In this document: positions 1-7,030 of the stretch, piece by piece | How the letters are laid out: the number at the start of each line of letters is the position of its first letter | How positions within the stretch are numbered: the first letter of the stretch is position 1 | NCBI GenBank assembly: GCA_004078665.1 | Contig: SCFO01000002.1 | Span: 1-64,000, forward strand | Direction of reading: 5' to 3' | Origin: Halobacillus fulvus | GTDB taxonomy: Bacteria; Bacillota; Bacilli; Bacillales; Halobacillaceae | Length of the DNA: 64,000 bases | Position numbers and translations under genes: made by a program | The notes under the pieces: model-generated | Database searches by the model: none | What the model was told of the DNA's origin: nothing | What the model saw: only the letters and a program-made list of their open reading frames with translations

Positions 1-2
1 AC

Positions 3-224
3 CTTCTTTATAAGAAGGAGTCTAAAGAAACGAGCGAATATAAAGGCCTTCAACAGGCGAAAAAAATGCTTCCGAAATTGGCTGGGGCTCTCTTTTACGA
101 ACCTAAGTCTATTCTCGATTTGTGTGAAATGACCTACTTCAATATTAGGCGGAATGGAAAGAAAGAACCCAAAGGAAAACAACGGACTCCGCTCGAAATA
201 TTGAAGGTTCTTCAAGCACGATAG
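3..224 (+). CDS. C-terminal fragment of a probable IS4-family transposase
   Basis: Open from the window edge to TAG at 222-224, 73 residues. It is rich in Lys and Arg and ends in a TPLEILKVLQAR-type tail. Transposases of the IS4/IS231 group often finish with a basic stretch followed by a TxFEILG-like motif, which this resembles. The catalytic DDE residues would lie upstream, outside the window. The family call rests on this tail plus the terminal repeat downstream; no catalytic motif is visible, so it remains tentative. Confidence 0.5.
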   Translation, partial: LLYKKESKETSEYKGLQQAKKMLPKLAGALFYEPKSILDLCEMTYFNIRRNGKKEPKGKQRTPLEILKVLQAR

Positions 225-336
225 AGCTTTTAAAAAGGAGCTTGACGCTTTTTCATTTAACAGGCTTATAGCTGGAATATTTTTCTTTTTATAATCTGAA
301 TTCGTTTAAAATCCCGGCTTGATCAAATTCATTGGA

Positions 337-354
337 TATTAGCTTGACGGCTAT
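337..354 (+). repeat. Right terminal inverted repeat of the IS
   Basis: TATTAGCTTGACGGCTAT, reverse complement ATAGCCGTCAAGCTAATA. A related AGCTTGACG word occurs at 239-247. Assigned as the IS end because the dispersed-repeat sequence starts directly after it. Confidence 0.45.
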
Positions 355-379
355 GCAGAACCGTCCCCGACTGTCCCAC
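355..379 (+). repeat. Dispersed 30-base repeat, truncated copy (locus A)
   Basis: Keeps GCAGAACCGTCCCC and GACTGTCCC but lacks the first GGGACAG. The missing part coincides with the IS boundary. Confidence 0.75.
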
Positions 380-491
380 TCCTACCGCCAGGCCCGCCAA
401 AACAAATGGAAACCAGAACCAATTTATGCAAAAATAATAGTAAATATCGAGTTAGATTGATAGGATCGTAAAATATGAAAGGGGAAGGGTT

Positions 492-1040
492 ATGATTTAT
501 ATCGCTCTGTTACGGGGAATCAATGTTGGTGGAAAAAATAAAGTGGATATGAAACGACTCAAACAAACCTTTGAGGAAGCAGGAATGAACGATGTCGTGA
601 CCTACATCAATACAGGAAACATCATTTTTTCAAAGGAAGACCTCTCCAAAACAGACCTCTCAAACATTTTAGAAAAAGCGATCCACGATAATTTCGACCT
701 ACAGATTAAAGTAGTCGTTCGCAGCCTGGATGATATGGACAAAATCATTCCGGTGATTCCAGACTCATGGAAGAATAATAAAGAGATGAAGAGTGATGTC
801 CTGTTTTTGTGGGATGAAGTGGATCAGGAGTCAACTCTTGAAAAGCTAGTGATCAAACCCGATATCGACACCGTTAAATATGTACCAGGCGCTATCCTGT
901 GGTCCGTCGCTAAGGAAGATGTCACTAGAAGCGGCATGTCGAAGCTTGTAGGAACGAAGATATATAAACAAATGACCGTACGAAATGTAAATACTGCCCG
1001 GAAAGTTTATGAACTTATGCAAAATCAGAGGGATGGGTAG
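492..1040 (+). CDS. DUF1697 family protein
   Basis: 182 residues, the usual length of the DUF1697 family. The N-terminus (YIALLRGINVGGKNKVDM, then a VVTYINTGNIIF segment) is the diagnostic start of this family, whose members are small soluble alpha/beta proteins of unknown biochemical role. A GGGGAAGGG ribosome site lies directly before the ATG. It stands alone between the IS end and a membrane-anchored protein, so context gives no clue to function. Confidence 0.9.
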   Translation: MIYIALLRGINVGGKNKVDMKRLKQTFEEAGMNDVVTYINTGNIIFSKEDLSKTDLSNILEKAIHDNFDLQIKVVVRSLDDMDKIIPVIPDSWKNNKEMKSDVLFLWDEVDQESTLEKLVIKPDIDTVKYVPGAILWSVAKEDVTRSGMSKLVGTKIYKQMTVRNVNTARKVYELMQNQRDG

Positions 1041-1121
1041 AGCCAACGGTGCACGACTATCCCATTGGTGAGCAAAACCGTCACCATTTTTCCGACAACA
1101 CAAGGGAGGAGAGAAAACGAT

Positions 1122-1613
1122 TTGAAACAACGCCTATTAATAGTAACAACATGCACGACCATCCTGCTTAGTGTACTCTCAATTTACCTTTACCAGGAAA
1201 AAAGAGAAGCCAAAAGTGAATTATACCGTCAGGAGCTTTTGACCTTTCAGAACCATGTGACAGGCACAGTGCGGGCGGTAGATAAGGGAAATACAGACTT
1301 GTTGGACGACACGTTCTTAAGAATATCCACCCACGAAACATTTCGCTCTACGTATGTCGAAGACAGCTCGAAAGCGCAGGGGATGTTAGATAACTATGAG
1401 CAAGCGTTGCGCTACCTGCTCGATTCTAAACCTGAAGACTACCATCAGATAAAAGATGACTTGAGAGCTATATTCAACAGCTTAACTTCATACGCGTATA
1501 ACGGGTTGAGTGAAACTGATTTTGATGAAGTCATTGAAGCTGTGTCTCCTGAAGTGAAGGAATTTAAGGAGAAGGCTCAAGAGTTAAGCGAGTCGAGCCC
1601 ATCGCCCAATTGA
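1122..1613 (+). CDS. Membrane-anchored protein of unknown function
   Basis: 163 residues from a TTG at 1122, chosen because GGGAGGAGAG precedes it. Upstream in-frame TTG/GTG codons at 1065-1070 lack a ribosome site. One N-terminal hydrophobic helix (LLIVTTCTTILLSVLSIYLY, residues about 4-23) is followed by a hydrophilic, probably helical region of about 135 residues rich in Glu, Asp and Lys. It is likely anchored in the membrane with the bulk outside. No family recognised. Confidence 0.7.
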   Translation: MKQRLLIVTTCTTILLSVLSIYLYQEKREAKSELYRQELLTFQNHVTGTVRAVDKGNTDLLDDTFLRISTHETFRSTYVEDSSKAQGMLDNYEQALRYLLDSKPEDYHQIKDDLRAIFNSLTSYAYNGLSETDFDEVIEAVSPEVKEFKEKAQELSESSPSPN

Positions 1614-1783
1614 TGAGGTGGAAATTTAGGATAATTATACAAATGTATTAGATCGTTTTGAACAACCAAGAACTATTAAAACAAGAGAACGTCTTATCTT
1701 CTATTGCAAAGTTGTTTTTCGAAAGGGCATAGTATATTGCTACTTATTATGATATTCGTTCCCAAACCACTAGGAGGAATCTT

Positions 1784-2260
1784 ATGCGCCTTGAACAAAT
1801 CGATCTGAAGAAACACCGCGATACAGTGATTCAATTTCGTAAAGACTCCTTTAAAGCAAGTTTCGGGGATACCTCAGGGTTCGGTGAAGAATCGGAATAC
1901 CTCAGCTGGTTGGAAGACAAAATAAAATCCTTCCCTAAGGGGTTTGTATTAATGGTAGAGGGTGGTCGATATATAGGGCAGCTGGAATTGACCATTCGCG
2001 AACATGAAGGAACCAGCATCGGTTATGTGCACCTATATTATCTAATTCCCGAAGTGCGAGGGAAAGGGAAGGGGGTAGATTTACACCTTTATGCCGAGCA
2101 ATTCTTCAAAGACCATAAAGTGAAGGAATACCACTTGAGAGTTTCCCCATCCAATATGGCGGCGATTCAGTTTTACAAAAGGCTTGGAATGAGGGAAGTG
2201 GGCCCGGAGCTCGAGGGGAGAGTGATCAGGATGAAAGGTTTTGTAGGAATGGGACAGTGA
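1784..2260 (+). CDS. GNAT family N-acetyltransferase
   Basis: 158 residues; AGGAGGA lies 6-7 bases before the ATG. It shows the GNAT core: a central strand ending in YLIPEVRGKGKG (acetyl-CoA pyrophosphate loop, R/Q-x-x-G-x-G/A type) and a C-terminal LRVSPSNMAAIQFYKRLGM (motif B). Substrate unknown. The stop codon TGA at 2258-2260 lies inside a copy of the dispersed repeat, so the last residues and the stop are provided by the repeat. The native C-terminus may have been altered by its insertion. Confidence 0.88.
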   Translation: MRLEQIDLKKHRDTVIQFRKDSFKASFGDTSGFGEESEYLSWLEDKIKSFPKGFVLMVEGGRYIGQLELTIREHEGTSIGYVHLYYLIPEVRGKGKGVDLHLYAEQFFKDHKVKEYHLRVSPSNMAAIQFYKRLGMREVGPELEGRVIRMKGFVGMGQ

Positions 2261-2280
2261 GAACCGTCCCCGATTGTCCC
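2251..2280 (+). repeat. Dispersed 30-base repeat, single copy (locus B1)
   Basis: GGGACAGTG, AGAACCGTCCCC, GATTGTCCC. It contains the stop codon of the upstream acetyltransferase gene. Confidence 0.9.
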
Positions 2281-2309
2281 GCCTAATCAGGACAGCGCTC
2301 CCCAATCCC

Positions 2310-2339
2310 GGGACGCGCAGAACCGTCCCCAACTGTCCC
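2310..2339 (+). repeat. Dispersed 30-base repeat, single copy (locus B2)
   Basis: GGGACGCGC, AGAACCGTCCCC, AACTGTCCC, same orientation as the copy at 2251 and 29 bases after it. Sits between the convergent acetyltransferase and ROK genes. Confidence 0.9.
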
Positions 2340-2379
2340 ACTCCCCCCAACCACCCCAATCCAACCCTAAATCGACCCT

Positions 2380-3594
2380 CTACCTCACAAAAACCTCCTC
2401 CAACACAAGCACACATGCTCCGACCGCGGACGCATGCTCGCCGAGTTTGGAGAGCACGATCGACGTTTCTTTCGCTTTTGCGGTAAGGCCGCGTGTCCGG
2501 ATGGTTTCCTCGATCCCTTTCATCAGAAAACGTTCCGCCTTGGCGACGCCTCCGCCGATGAGTATGCGGGACGGGTTTGTGGTGTGGATCAGGTTGGTGA
2601 GGCCGATTCCTAGAAAGCGGCCCGTCTGGTGGAGGAGTTCGATGCTGAACTCGTCATCCTGACAGGCGGCTTCGTAGACGATTTCACCGGTGATTCGGTC
2701 GAAATCTCCGTCGACGAGATCGCGGATCTTGGACGGGCGTCCGGCTTTCAGTTCTTTGACCGCGCGTTCTTCGATGGCCGGACCTGCGGCGAGCGTCTGG
2801 AGGCAGCCGTAGTTGCCACAGGCGCATTTCGGACCGGAGAGGTCGATCGTCATGTGGCCGATTTCACCGGCGAGGTGGTCTTCCCCGTGGAAAAGGCGCC
2901 CTTTGATCATCAGGCCAGCTCCAATCCCTCTCCCGACGTTGACCCCGACGATGGTATCGGCGTCGTTGCCGTGGCCGAACCAATACTCACCGAGCGTCAT
3001 GGTCCTCGCATCGTTTTCGACCTTTACGAGCATGCCAAACTCAGCTTCAAGCTCATCTTTAATAGGAATATCATAAAGGTCAAAGGACGGAGCGTAGAGC
3101 GAGATGCCCGTATCCGGATCGACTATCCCGTGCATGCCGACCCCAATGCCGAGGAATTTTTCCGGATCATGTGTTTTTGATGTCAGCAGCTGACGGATAC
3201 CTTCCTTCATCGTGCCGAGCAGCGAGTCCTGGTCAGGAAGCGGCTCAATCGGCAGGGTCGTTTCGTCACGGATTTCACCGTATACATTGGCAACGATGAA
3301 TTTCATCCGCTCCGCTCCAACATCGATGCCGATCGAAAAGAACTGCTCCGTGTTGATCTCAAGCAGCGTCGGCTTCCGGCCGCCGTTCGAGCTGCCTTGT
3401 GTCGTCTCGATCACGTAGTGGCTGTCGATCAACTCCTTCACCACTTTGCTCACTGTCGGAGGCGTGAGCTTGGACCGTTTGGCGATCTCCGCCCTCGAAA
3501 TCGGTCCGTCCTCTCGGATCATGTTCAGGATGATGGAACGGTTCATCGATTTCATCATTTGGAACGTCCCACGTCTATAATCTGTCGTCATCAT
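2380..3594 (-). CDS. ROK family transcriptional repressor, probably of the galactose operon
   Basis: 404 residues, typical of NagC/XylR-type ROK repressors. An N-terminal winged helix-turn-helix (ISRAEIAKRSKLTPPTVSKV, about residues 32-51) precedes a sugar-kinase-like body with GIDVGAERMKF, GEIGHMTID and the zinc motif CACGNYGCLQT. Such proteins release DNA when they bind a sugar. It is divergent from the M24-galKET genes, and a 19-base near-palindrome (3669-3687) overlaps their likely transcription start, so it probably represses them in the absence of inducer. Two adjacent ATGs (3594, 3591) follow GGAGG; 3591 has the better spacing. Confidence 0.92.
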   Translation of the reverse strand: MMTTDYRRGTFQMMKSMNRSIILNMIREDGPISRAEIAKRSKLTPPTVSKVVKELIDSHYVIETTQGSSNGGRKPTLLEINTEQFFSIGIDVGAERMKFIVANVYGEIRDETTLPIEPLPDQDSLLGTMKEGIRQLLTSKTHDPEKFLGIGVGMHGIVDPDTGISLYAPSFDLYDIPIKDELEAEFGMLVKVENDARTMTLGEYWFGHGNDADTIVGVNVGRGIGAGLMIKGRLFHGEDHLAGEIGHMTIDLSGPKCACGNYGCLQTLAAGPAIEERAVKELKAGRPSKIRDLVDGDFDRITGEIVYEAACQDDEFSIELLHQTGRFLGIGLTNLIHTTNPSRILIGGGVAKAERFLMKGIEETIRTRGLTAKAKETSIVLSKLGEHASAVGACVLVLEEVFVR

Positions 3595-3635
3595 CTATTC
3601 CTCCACGTTTTATAGAAATATTCCGAAATTAGTTG

Positions 3636-3664
3636 TTGAATATTCGTTGCTTCTAGTTTAACAT
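3636..3664 (+). promoter_or_regulatory. Probable promoter of the M24-galKET operon
   Basis: TTGAAT (3636-3641), 17-base spacer, TAACAT (3659-3664). Expected start near 3670, inside the operator-like palindrome. Confidence 0.6.
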
Positions 3665-3668
3665 AAAA

Positions 3669-3687
3669 GTTAATTAAGTTAATTAAC
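3669..3687 (+). promoter_or_regulatory. Probable ROK operator
   Basis: GTTAATTAAGTTAATTAAC, palindromic except for its centre, at the predicted transcription start and 80 bases from the ROK gene. A related sequence (TTAAGTTAACAAAG, 4829-4842) precedes galK. Confidence 0.6.
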
Positions 3688-3728
3688 AAAGTGTGAACTT
3701 TTCCATGAATAAAAGGAGGAACAGATCG

Positions 3729-4808
3729 ATGAGCATCGTGAAGCTGAGGTCGTTTTTGGAAAAAAGGAAAGTGGATGGCATCCTGCTGCGCAAGCGGAAC
3801 AACTTTTCCTGGGTGACGGACGGCCGGTATAACCACATCGTCCGGGCGACGGAAACCGGTGTGGCGGATTTGATCATTACGAAGGACAAGGCCTATCTCG
3901 TCACGGCGAAAATGGAGGAAGCGAGGCTCGCGGAAGAAGAGGCGGCCCACTTCCCGTTTGAGTGCGAGATTGTGAGTGACGATTGGTTCGTCGACATCAC
4001 CCCGACCATCGAGAAGCTGACGGACGGTCTTAAAATGGTCGCAGACGTGCCGTTCAAGGACTGGGAGGTCGTGGACGGCGAACTGACGGCTGTGCGGTCG
4101 GTGATGAGCGCGGCGGAGCAGGAGCGCTACCGTGAACTGTGCCAGCAGGCGGCGCATGCTGTCGAGGCGACATGCCGGGAGATCGATCCGGGTCAGACCG
4201 AGCATGAAATCGAAGCGCTGCTTGCGAGCAAGGTGTACCCGCTTGGCATTAAACCACACGTCCTGATGGTCGCGACCGATGAGCGGATTCGTCGTTATCG
4301 ACACCCGATTCCGACGCATAAGAAGCTCGAGAAGCATGCGATGATTGTCATCTGTGCCGAAAAGCACGGGCTGATCGCGAACGTGACGCGCCTCGTCCAC
4401 TTCGGTCAGCCGTCGGATGAGGTTTTGAAGAATGAAGAAAAAGTGAACCGTATCGATGCGGTGATGAACCTCGCGACACAGCCGGGAGAACGCGTTGGAG
4501 CGGTCGTTGAAAAAGCGATCCTCCAGTACGGAGAGGAAGGATTTCCGGAGGATTGGAAGCTGCTTCACCAGGGCGGTCTGACAGGTTATGAGCCGCGTGA
4601 ATACCTCGCGACACCGGAGACGGAAGCTGAGATTGAAGCGGGTCAGGTGTTTGCCTGGAATCCGGCACTGCCTGGTGTGAAGTCAGAGGATACGATCCTT
4701 GTGACAGAAAACGGACCGGAATTCCTTTCCCACACGGGCGAATGGACGTACCGGACGGTCGAAATCGACGGTCAGAATGTCGAGCGACCGAAAATACTAA
4801 TCCGATAA
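3729..4808 (+). CDS. M24 (Xaa-Pro peptidase)-like protein with degenerate metal site
   Basis: 359 residues from the ATG at 3729, which follows AAAGGAGGA at 9 bases; the in-frame GTG at 3693 lies upstream of that site. The fold looks like the M24B creatinase/aminopeptidase P group: an N-terminal domain (LRSFLEKRKVDGILLRKRNN) and a C-terminal pita-bread domain with HQGGLTGYEPREY and EDTILVTE. The usual metal ligands are mostly missing: the Asp-x-G...Asp block is replaced by VICAEKHGLIANVTR, and the TIEPG-type glutamate by WNPALPG. It may be non-catalytic or use another chemistry. First gene of the galactose operon, just before galK. Confidence 0.8.
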   Translation: MSIVKLRSFLEKRKVDGILLRKRNNFSWVTDGRYNHIVRATETGVADLIITKDKAYLVTAKMEEARLAEEEAAHFPFECEIVSDDWFVDITPTIEKLTDGLKMVADVPFKDWEVVDGELTAVRSVMSAAEQERYRELCQQAAHAVEATCREIDPGQTEHEIEALLASKVYPLGIKPHVLMVATDERIRRYRHPIPTHKKLEKHAMIVICAEKHGLIANVTRLVHFGQPSDEVLKNEEKVNRIDAVMNLATQPGERVGAVVEKAILQYGEEGFPEDWKLLHQGGLTGYEPREYLATPETEAEIEAGQVFAWNPALPGVKSEDTILVTENGPEFLSHTGEWTYRTVEIDGQNVERPKILIR

Positions 4809-4828
4809 TTTTTTACAAACTTCATAAA

Positions 4829-4842
4829 TTAAGTTAACAAAG
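4829..4842 (+). promoter_or_regulatory. Second operator-like site before galK
   Basis: TTAAGTTAACAAAG matches one half and flank of the 3669-3690 site (TTAAGTTAATTAACAAAG) with three bases missing. It may be a second binding site for the ROK repressor or chance similarity in AT-rich DNA. Confidence 0.35.
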
Positions 4843-4861
4843 TCAAAAGGAGGAAATGGAG

Positions 4862-6031
4862 ATGGAACAATTATTGCAGGTGTTCAAGGAGCAGTTCGGG
4901 CAGGCGGCGGATGCTTTGTTTTTCGCGCCGGGACGGGTCAATCTGATTGGAGAGCATACCGATTACAACGGGGGACACGTCTTCCCGTGCGCGCTCAGTG
5001 TCGGGACCTATGCAGCGGCACGTAAGCGTGACGATCAGAAGCTGAGGTTCTATTCGATGAACTTTGAGGATCAAGGCATCATCGAAGCGGACCTAGGAGA
5101 GCTTGTCTATGAGGAGGCGCACGACTGGGCCAATTACCCGAAAGGCGTTCTCGATGTGTTCAAAAAAGCGGGCTGGGACGTGACGTCTGGTCTTGACATC
5201 GCGTTTTACGGCAATATCCCGAACGGAGCGGGGCTTTCCTCCTCGGCATCGATCGAGCTTGTGACGTCCGTCGTGCTTCGAGAGCTTTTCGCCCTTGATA
5301 TCGATCAGGTCGAAGCAGTCAAGCTGTCCCAGAAAGCGGAGAATGAGTTCGTCGGCGTCAACTGCGGAATCATGGACCAGTTCGCAATCGGACTCGGGAA
5401 AAAGGATCACGCGCTTTTACTAGATTGTGACACGCTTGAATATAAGGAAACGCCGGTTAAGCTGAGCGATCACGTACTGATCATCGCGAACACGAACAAG
5501 CGTCGTGGCCTTGCGGATTCTGCTTACAACGAGCGTCGATCCCAGTGTGAGCAAGCGGTGCGCGAGCTGAATCAGGAGCTTGAGATCGGGACGCTCGGCG
5601 AACTGACGAAGGAACAGTTCGAAGCGCATAAGCATTTGATCGAAGACCCTATCGTACAACGTCGCGCGAAGCATGCGGTCTATGAGAACCGCCGCACGCT
5701 TGAAGCGTATGAGAAGCTGACGAACGGCGATATCGCAGGCTTCGGCCAGCTGATGAACGAGTCCCATATTTCCTTGCGCGATGATTATGAAGTGACGGGC
5801 AAAGAGCTCGATGCGCTTGTGGAAGCGGCATGGAACGAAGGAGCGGTCGGTGCACGTATGACCGGCGCAGGCTTCGGTGGTTGTACGATCCAAATCGTCG
5901 ACCGCGATCAGGTGGACAACTTCATCGAACGGGTCGGAGCGGCTTATGAAAAAGGAACAGGCCTCTCTGCTGATTTCTACGTCGTGGAAATCGGCGACGG
6001 CGCACGGAAGTTAGAGGAGGTCGGACAATGA
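4862..6031 (+). CDS. galK: Galactokinase
   Basis: 389 residues from ATG 4862, which lies 8 bases after AAAGGAGG; the ATG at 4856 is too close to it. Phosphorylates alpha-D-galactose to galactose 1-phosphate with ATP (first Leloir step, cytoplasm). GHMP kinase features: the galactokinase signature GRVNLIGEHTDYNGG near residue 25, the ATP loop GNIPNGAGLSSSASIEL around residue 120, and the C-terminal GARMTGAGFGGCTI. The last four bases overlap galE (ATGA), indicating translational coupling. Confidence 0.97.
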   Translation: MEQLLQVFKEQFGQAADALFFAPGRVNLIGEHTDYNGGHVFPCALSVGTYAAARKRDDQKLRFYSMNFEDQGIIEADLGELVYEEAHDWANYPKGVLDVFKKAGWDVTSGLDIAFYGNIPNGAGLSSSASIELVTSVVLRELFALDIDQVEAVKLSQKAENEFVGVNCGIMDQFAIGLGKKDHALLLDCDTLEYKETPVKLSDHVLIIANTNKRRGLADSAYNERRSQCEQAVRELNQELEIGTLGELTKEQFEAHKHLIEDPIVQRRAKHAVYENRRTLEAYEKLTNGDIAGFGQLMNESHISLRDDYEVTGKELDALVEAAWNEGAVGARMTGAGFGGCTIQIVDRDQVDNFIERVGAAYEKGTGLSADFYVVEIGDGARKLEEVGQ

Positions 6032-7017
6032 CGGTATTAGTTTGCGGAGGTGCCGGTTATATCGGCAGTCACGCGGTCGCACAGCTGCTTGATCAAGGCG
6101 AGGATGTCATCGTCGTCGACAACAAGCAGAAGGGCCACCGGGATGCGGTGCTTGACGGGGCTTCCTTTTATGAAGGGGACCTTAGAGACGGAGATTTTCT
6201 CGATCAGGTGTTCACGGAAAATGACATCACGTCCGTGCTGCACTTCGCGGCGGATTCGCTCGTCGGTGAAAGTGTCGAGAAGCCGCTTGTCTACTACGAT
6301 AATAACGTGTACGGCGCGAACTGCCTGCTGAAGGCGATGGTGAAGCATGGTGTGAAGCGGATCGTCTTCTCTTCTACGGCAGCGGTCTACGGTGAGCCGG
6401 ATCAGGTACCGATTCAGGAAACCGACCGCACAGAGCCAGGCAACCCTTATGGTGAGACGAAGCTTGCGATTGAAAAAATGCTGAAGTGGACAGAACAGGC
6501 GCACGGACTCGAGTACGTCGTCCTACGTTACTTCAACGTGGCGGGTGCTGATCCTGAAGGACGCATCGGCGAGGACCACCGTCCGGAAACGCACTTAATT
6601 CCGATTATTTTGCAAGTCGCTCAAGGAAAACGCGACAAGATCATGATTTTCGGGGATGACTATCCGACGAAAGACGGCACGTGCATACGCGATTACATCC
6701 ACGTCCACGACCTCGTGAACGCTCATTTGCTTGCGATCGATAAGCTTGAGAAAACGGGTGGCAGCGGTACGTTCAACCTCGGAAACGGCCAGGGCTTCAC
6801 GGTCAAGGAAGTGATCGAGTCAGCTCGTCGCGTGACGGGACACGAGATTCCAGCTGAAGTCGCACCGAGACGTGCCGGCGACCCGGCCCAGCTCGTCGCT
6901 TCTTCGGAACAAGCGATTCGTGAACTCGGCTGGAAGCCTGAATATGCCGAGCTTGATACGATGGTGAAGCACGCCTGGGACTGGTTCCAAAATAATCCGG
7001 ATGGTTACGAAAAGTAA
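6028..7017 (+). CDS. galE: UDP-glucose 4-epimerase
   Basis: 329 residues. Interconverts UDP-galactose and UDP-glucose with bound NAD. Extended short-chain dehydrogenase: Rossmann GGAGYIGSH at residues 6-14, catalytic Ser in FSSTAAVYG and the Tyr-x-x-x-Lys pair in PYGETKLAIEKML; RYFNVAGADPEG and NLGNGQGFTVKEV are typical GalE blocks. Starts within the galK stop codon and is followed after 13 bases by galT. Confidence 0.97.
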   Translation: MTVLVCGGAGYIGSHAVAQLLDQGEDVIVVDNKQKGHRDAVLDGASFYEGDLRDGDFLDQVFTENDITSVLHFAADSLVGESVEKPLVYYDNNVYGANCLLKAMVKHGVKRIVFSSTAAVYGEPDQVPIQETDRTEPGNPYGETKLAIEKMLKWTEQAHGLEYVVLRYFNVAGADPEGRIGEDHRPETHLIPIILQVAQGKRDKIMIFGDDYPTKDGTCIRDYIHVHDLVNAHLLAIDKLEKTGGSGTFNLGNGQGFTVKEVIESARRVTGHEIPAEVAPRRAGDPAQLVASSEQAIRELGWKPEYAELDTMVKHAWDWFQNNPDGYEK

Positions 7018-7030
7018 GGAGGGACCTTCG

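Larger units (their letters stand above)
1..354 (+). mobile_element. Right end of an IS4/IS231-like insertion sequence (cut by window edge)
   Basis: Holds the 3' end of a transposase-like reading frame (stop at 222-224), about 110 bases of AT-rich non-coding DNA and, at 337-354, a sequence whose reverse complement reads CATAGCCGTCAAGCTAATA. This resembles the CATGCCCATCAA-type terminal repeats of IS231/IS4 elements. Immediately outside, at 355, a copy of the dispersed 30-base repeat starts in mid-unit, so the element seems to have inserted into that repeat. The left end is outside the window, so target duplication cannot be checked. Confidence 0.55.

Noticed and set aside
2629-3180. Plus-strand open frame opposite the ROK gene
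   Set aside because: Antisense shadow; the ROK protein with helix-turn-helix and zinc motif explains the region.
3591-4568. Long minus-strand open frame (325 codons) opposite the M24-like gene
   Set aside because: Shadow frame caused by high GC in the third position of the true gene; no ribosome site, composition full of Arg and His, and the opposite strand has a clear protein family.
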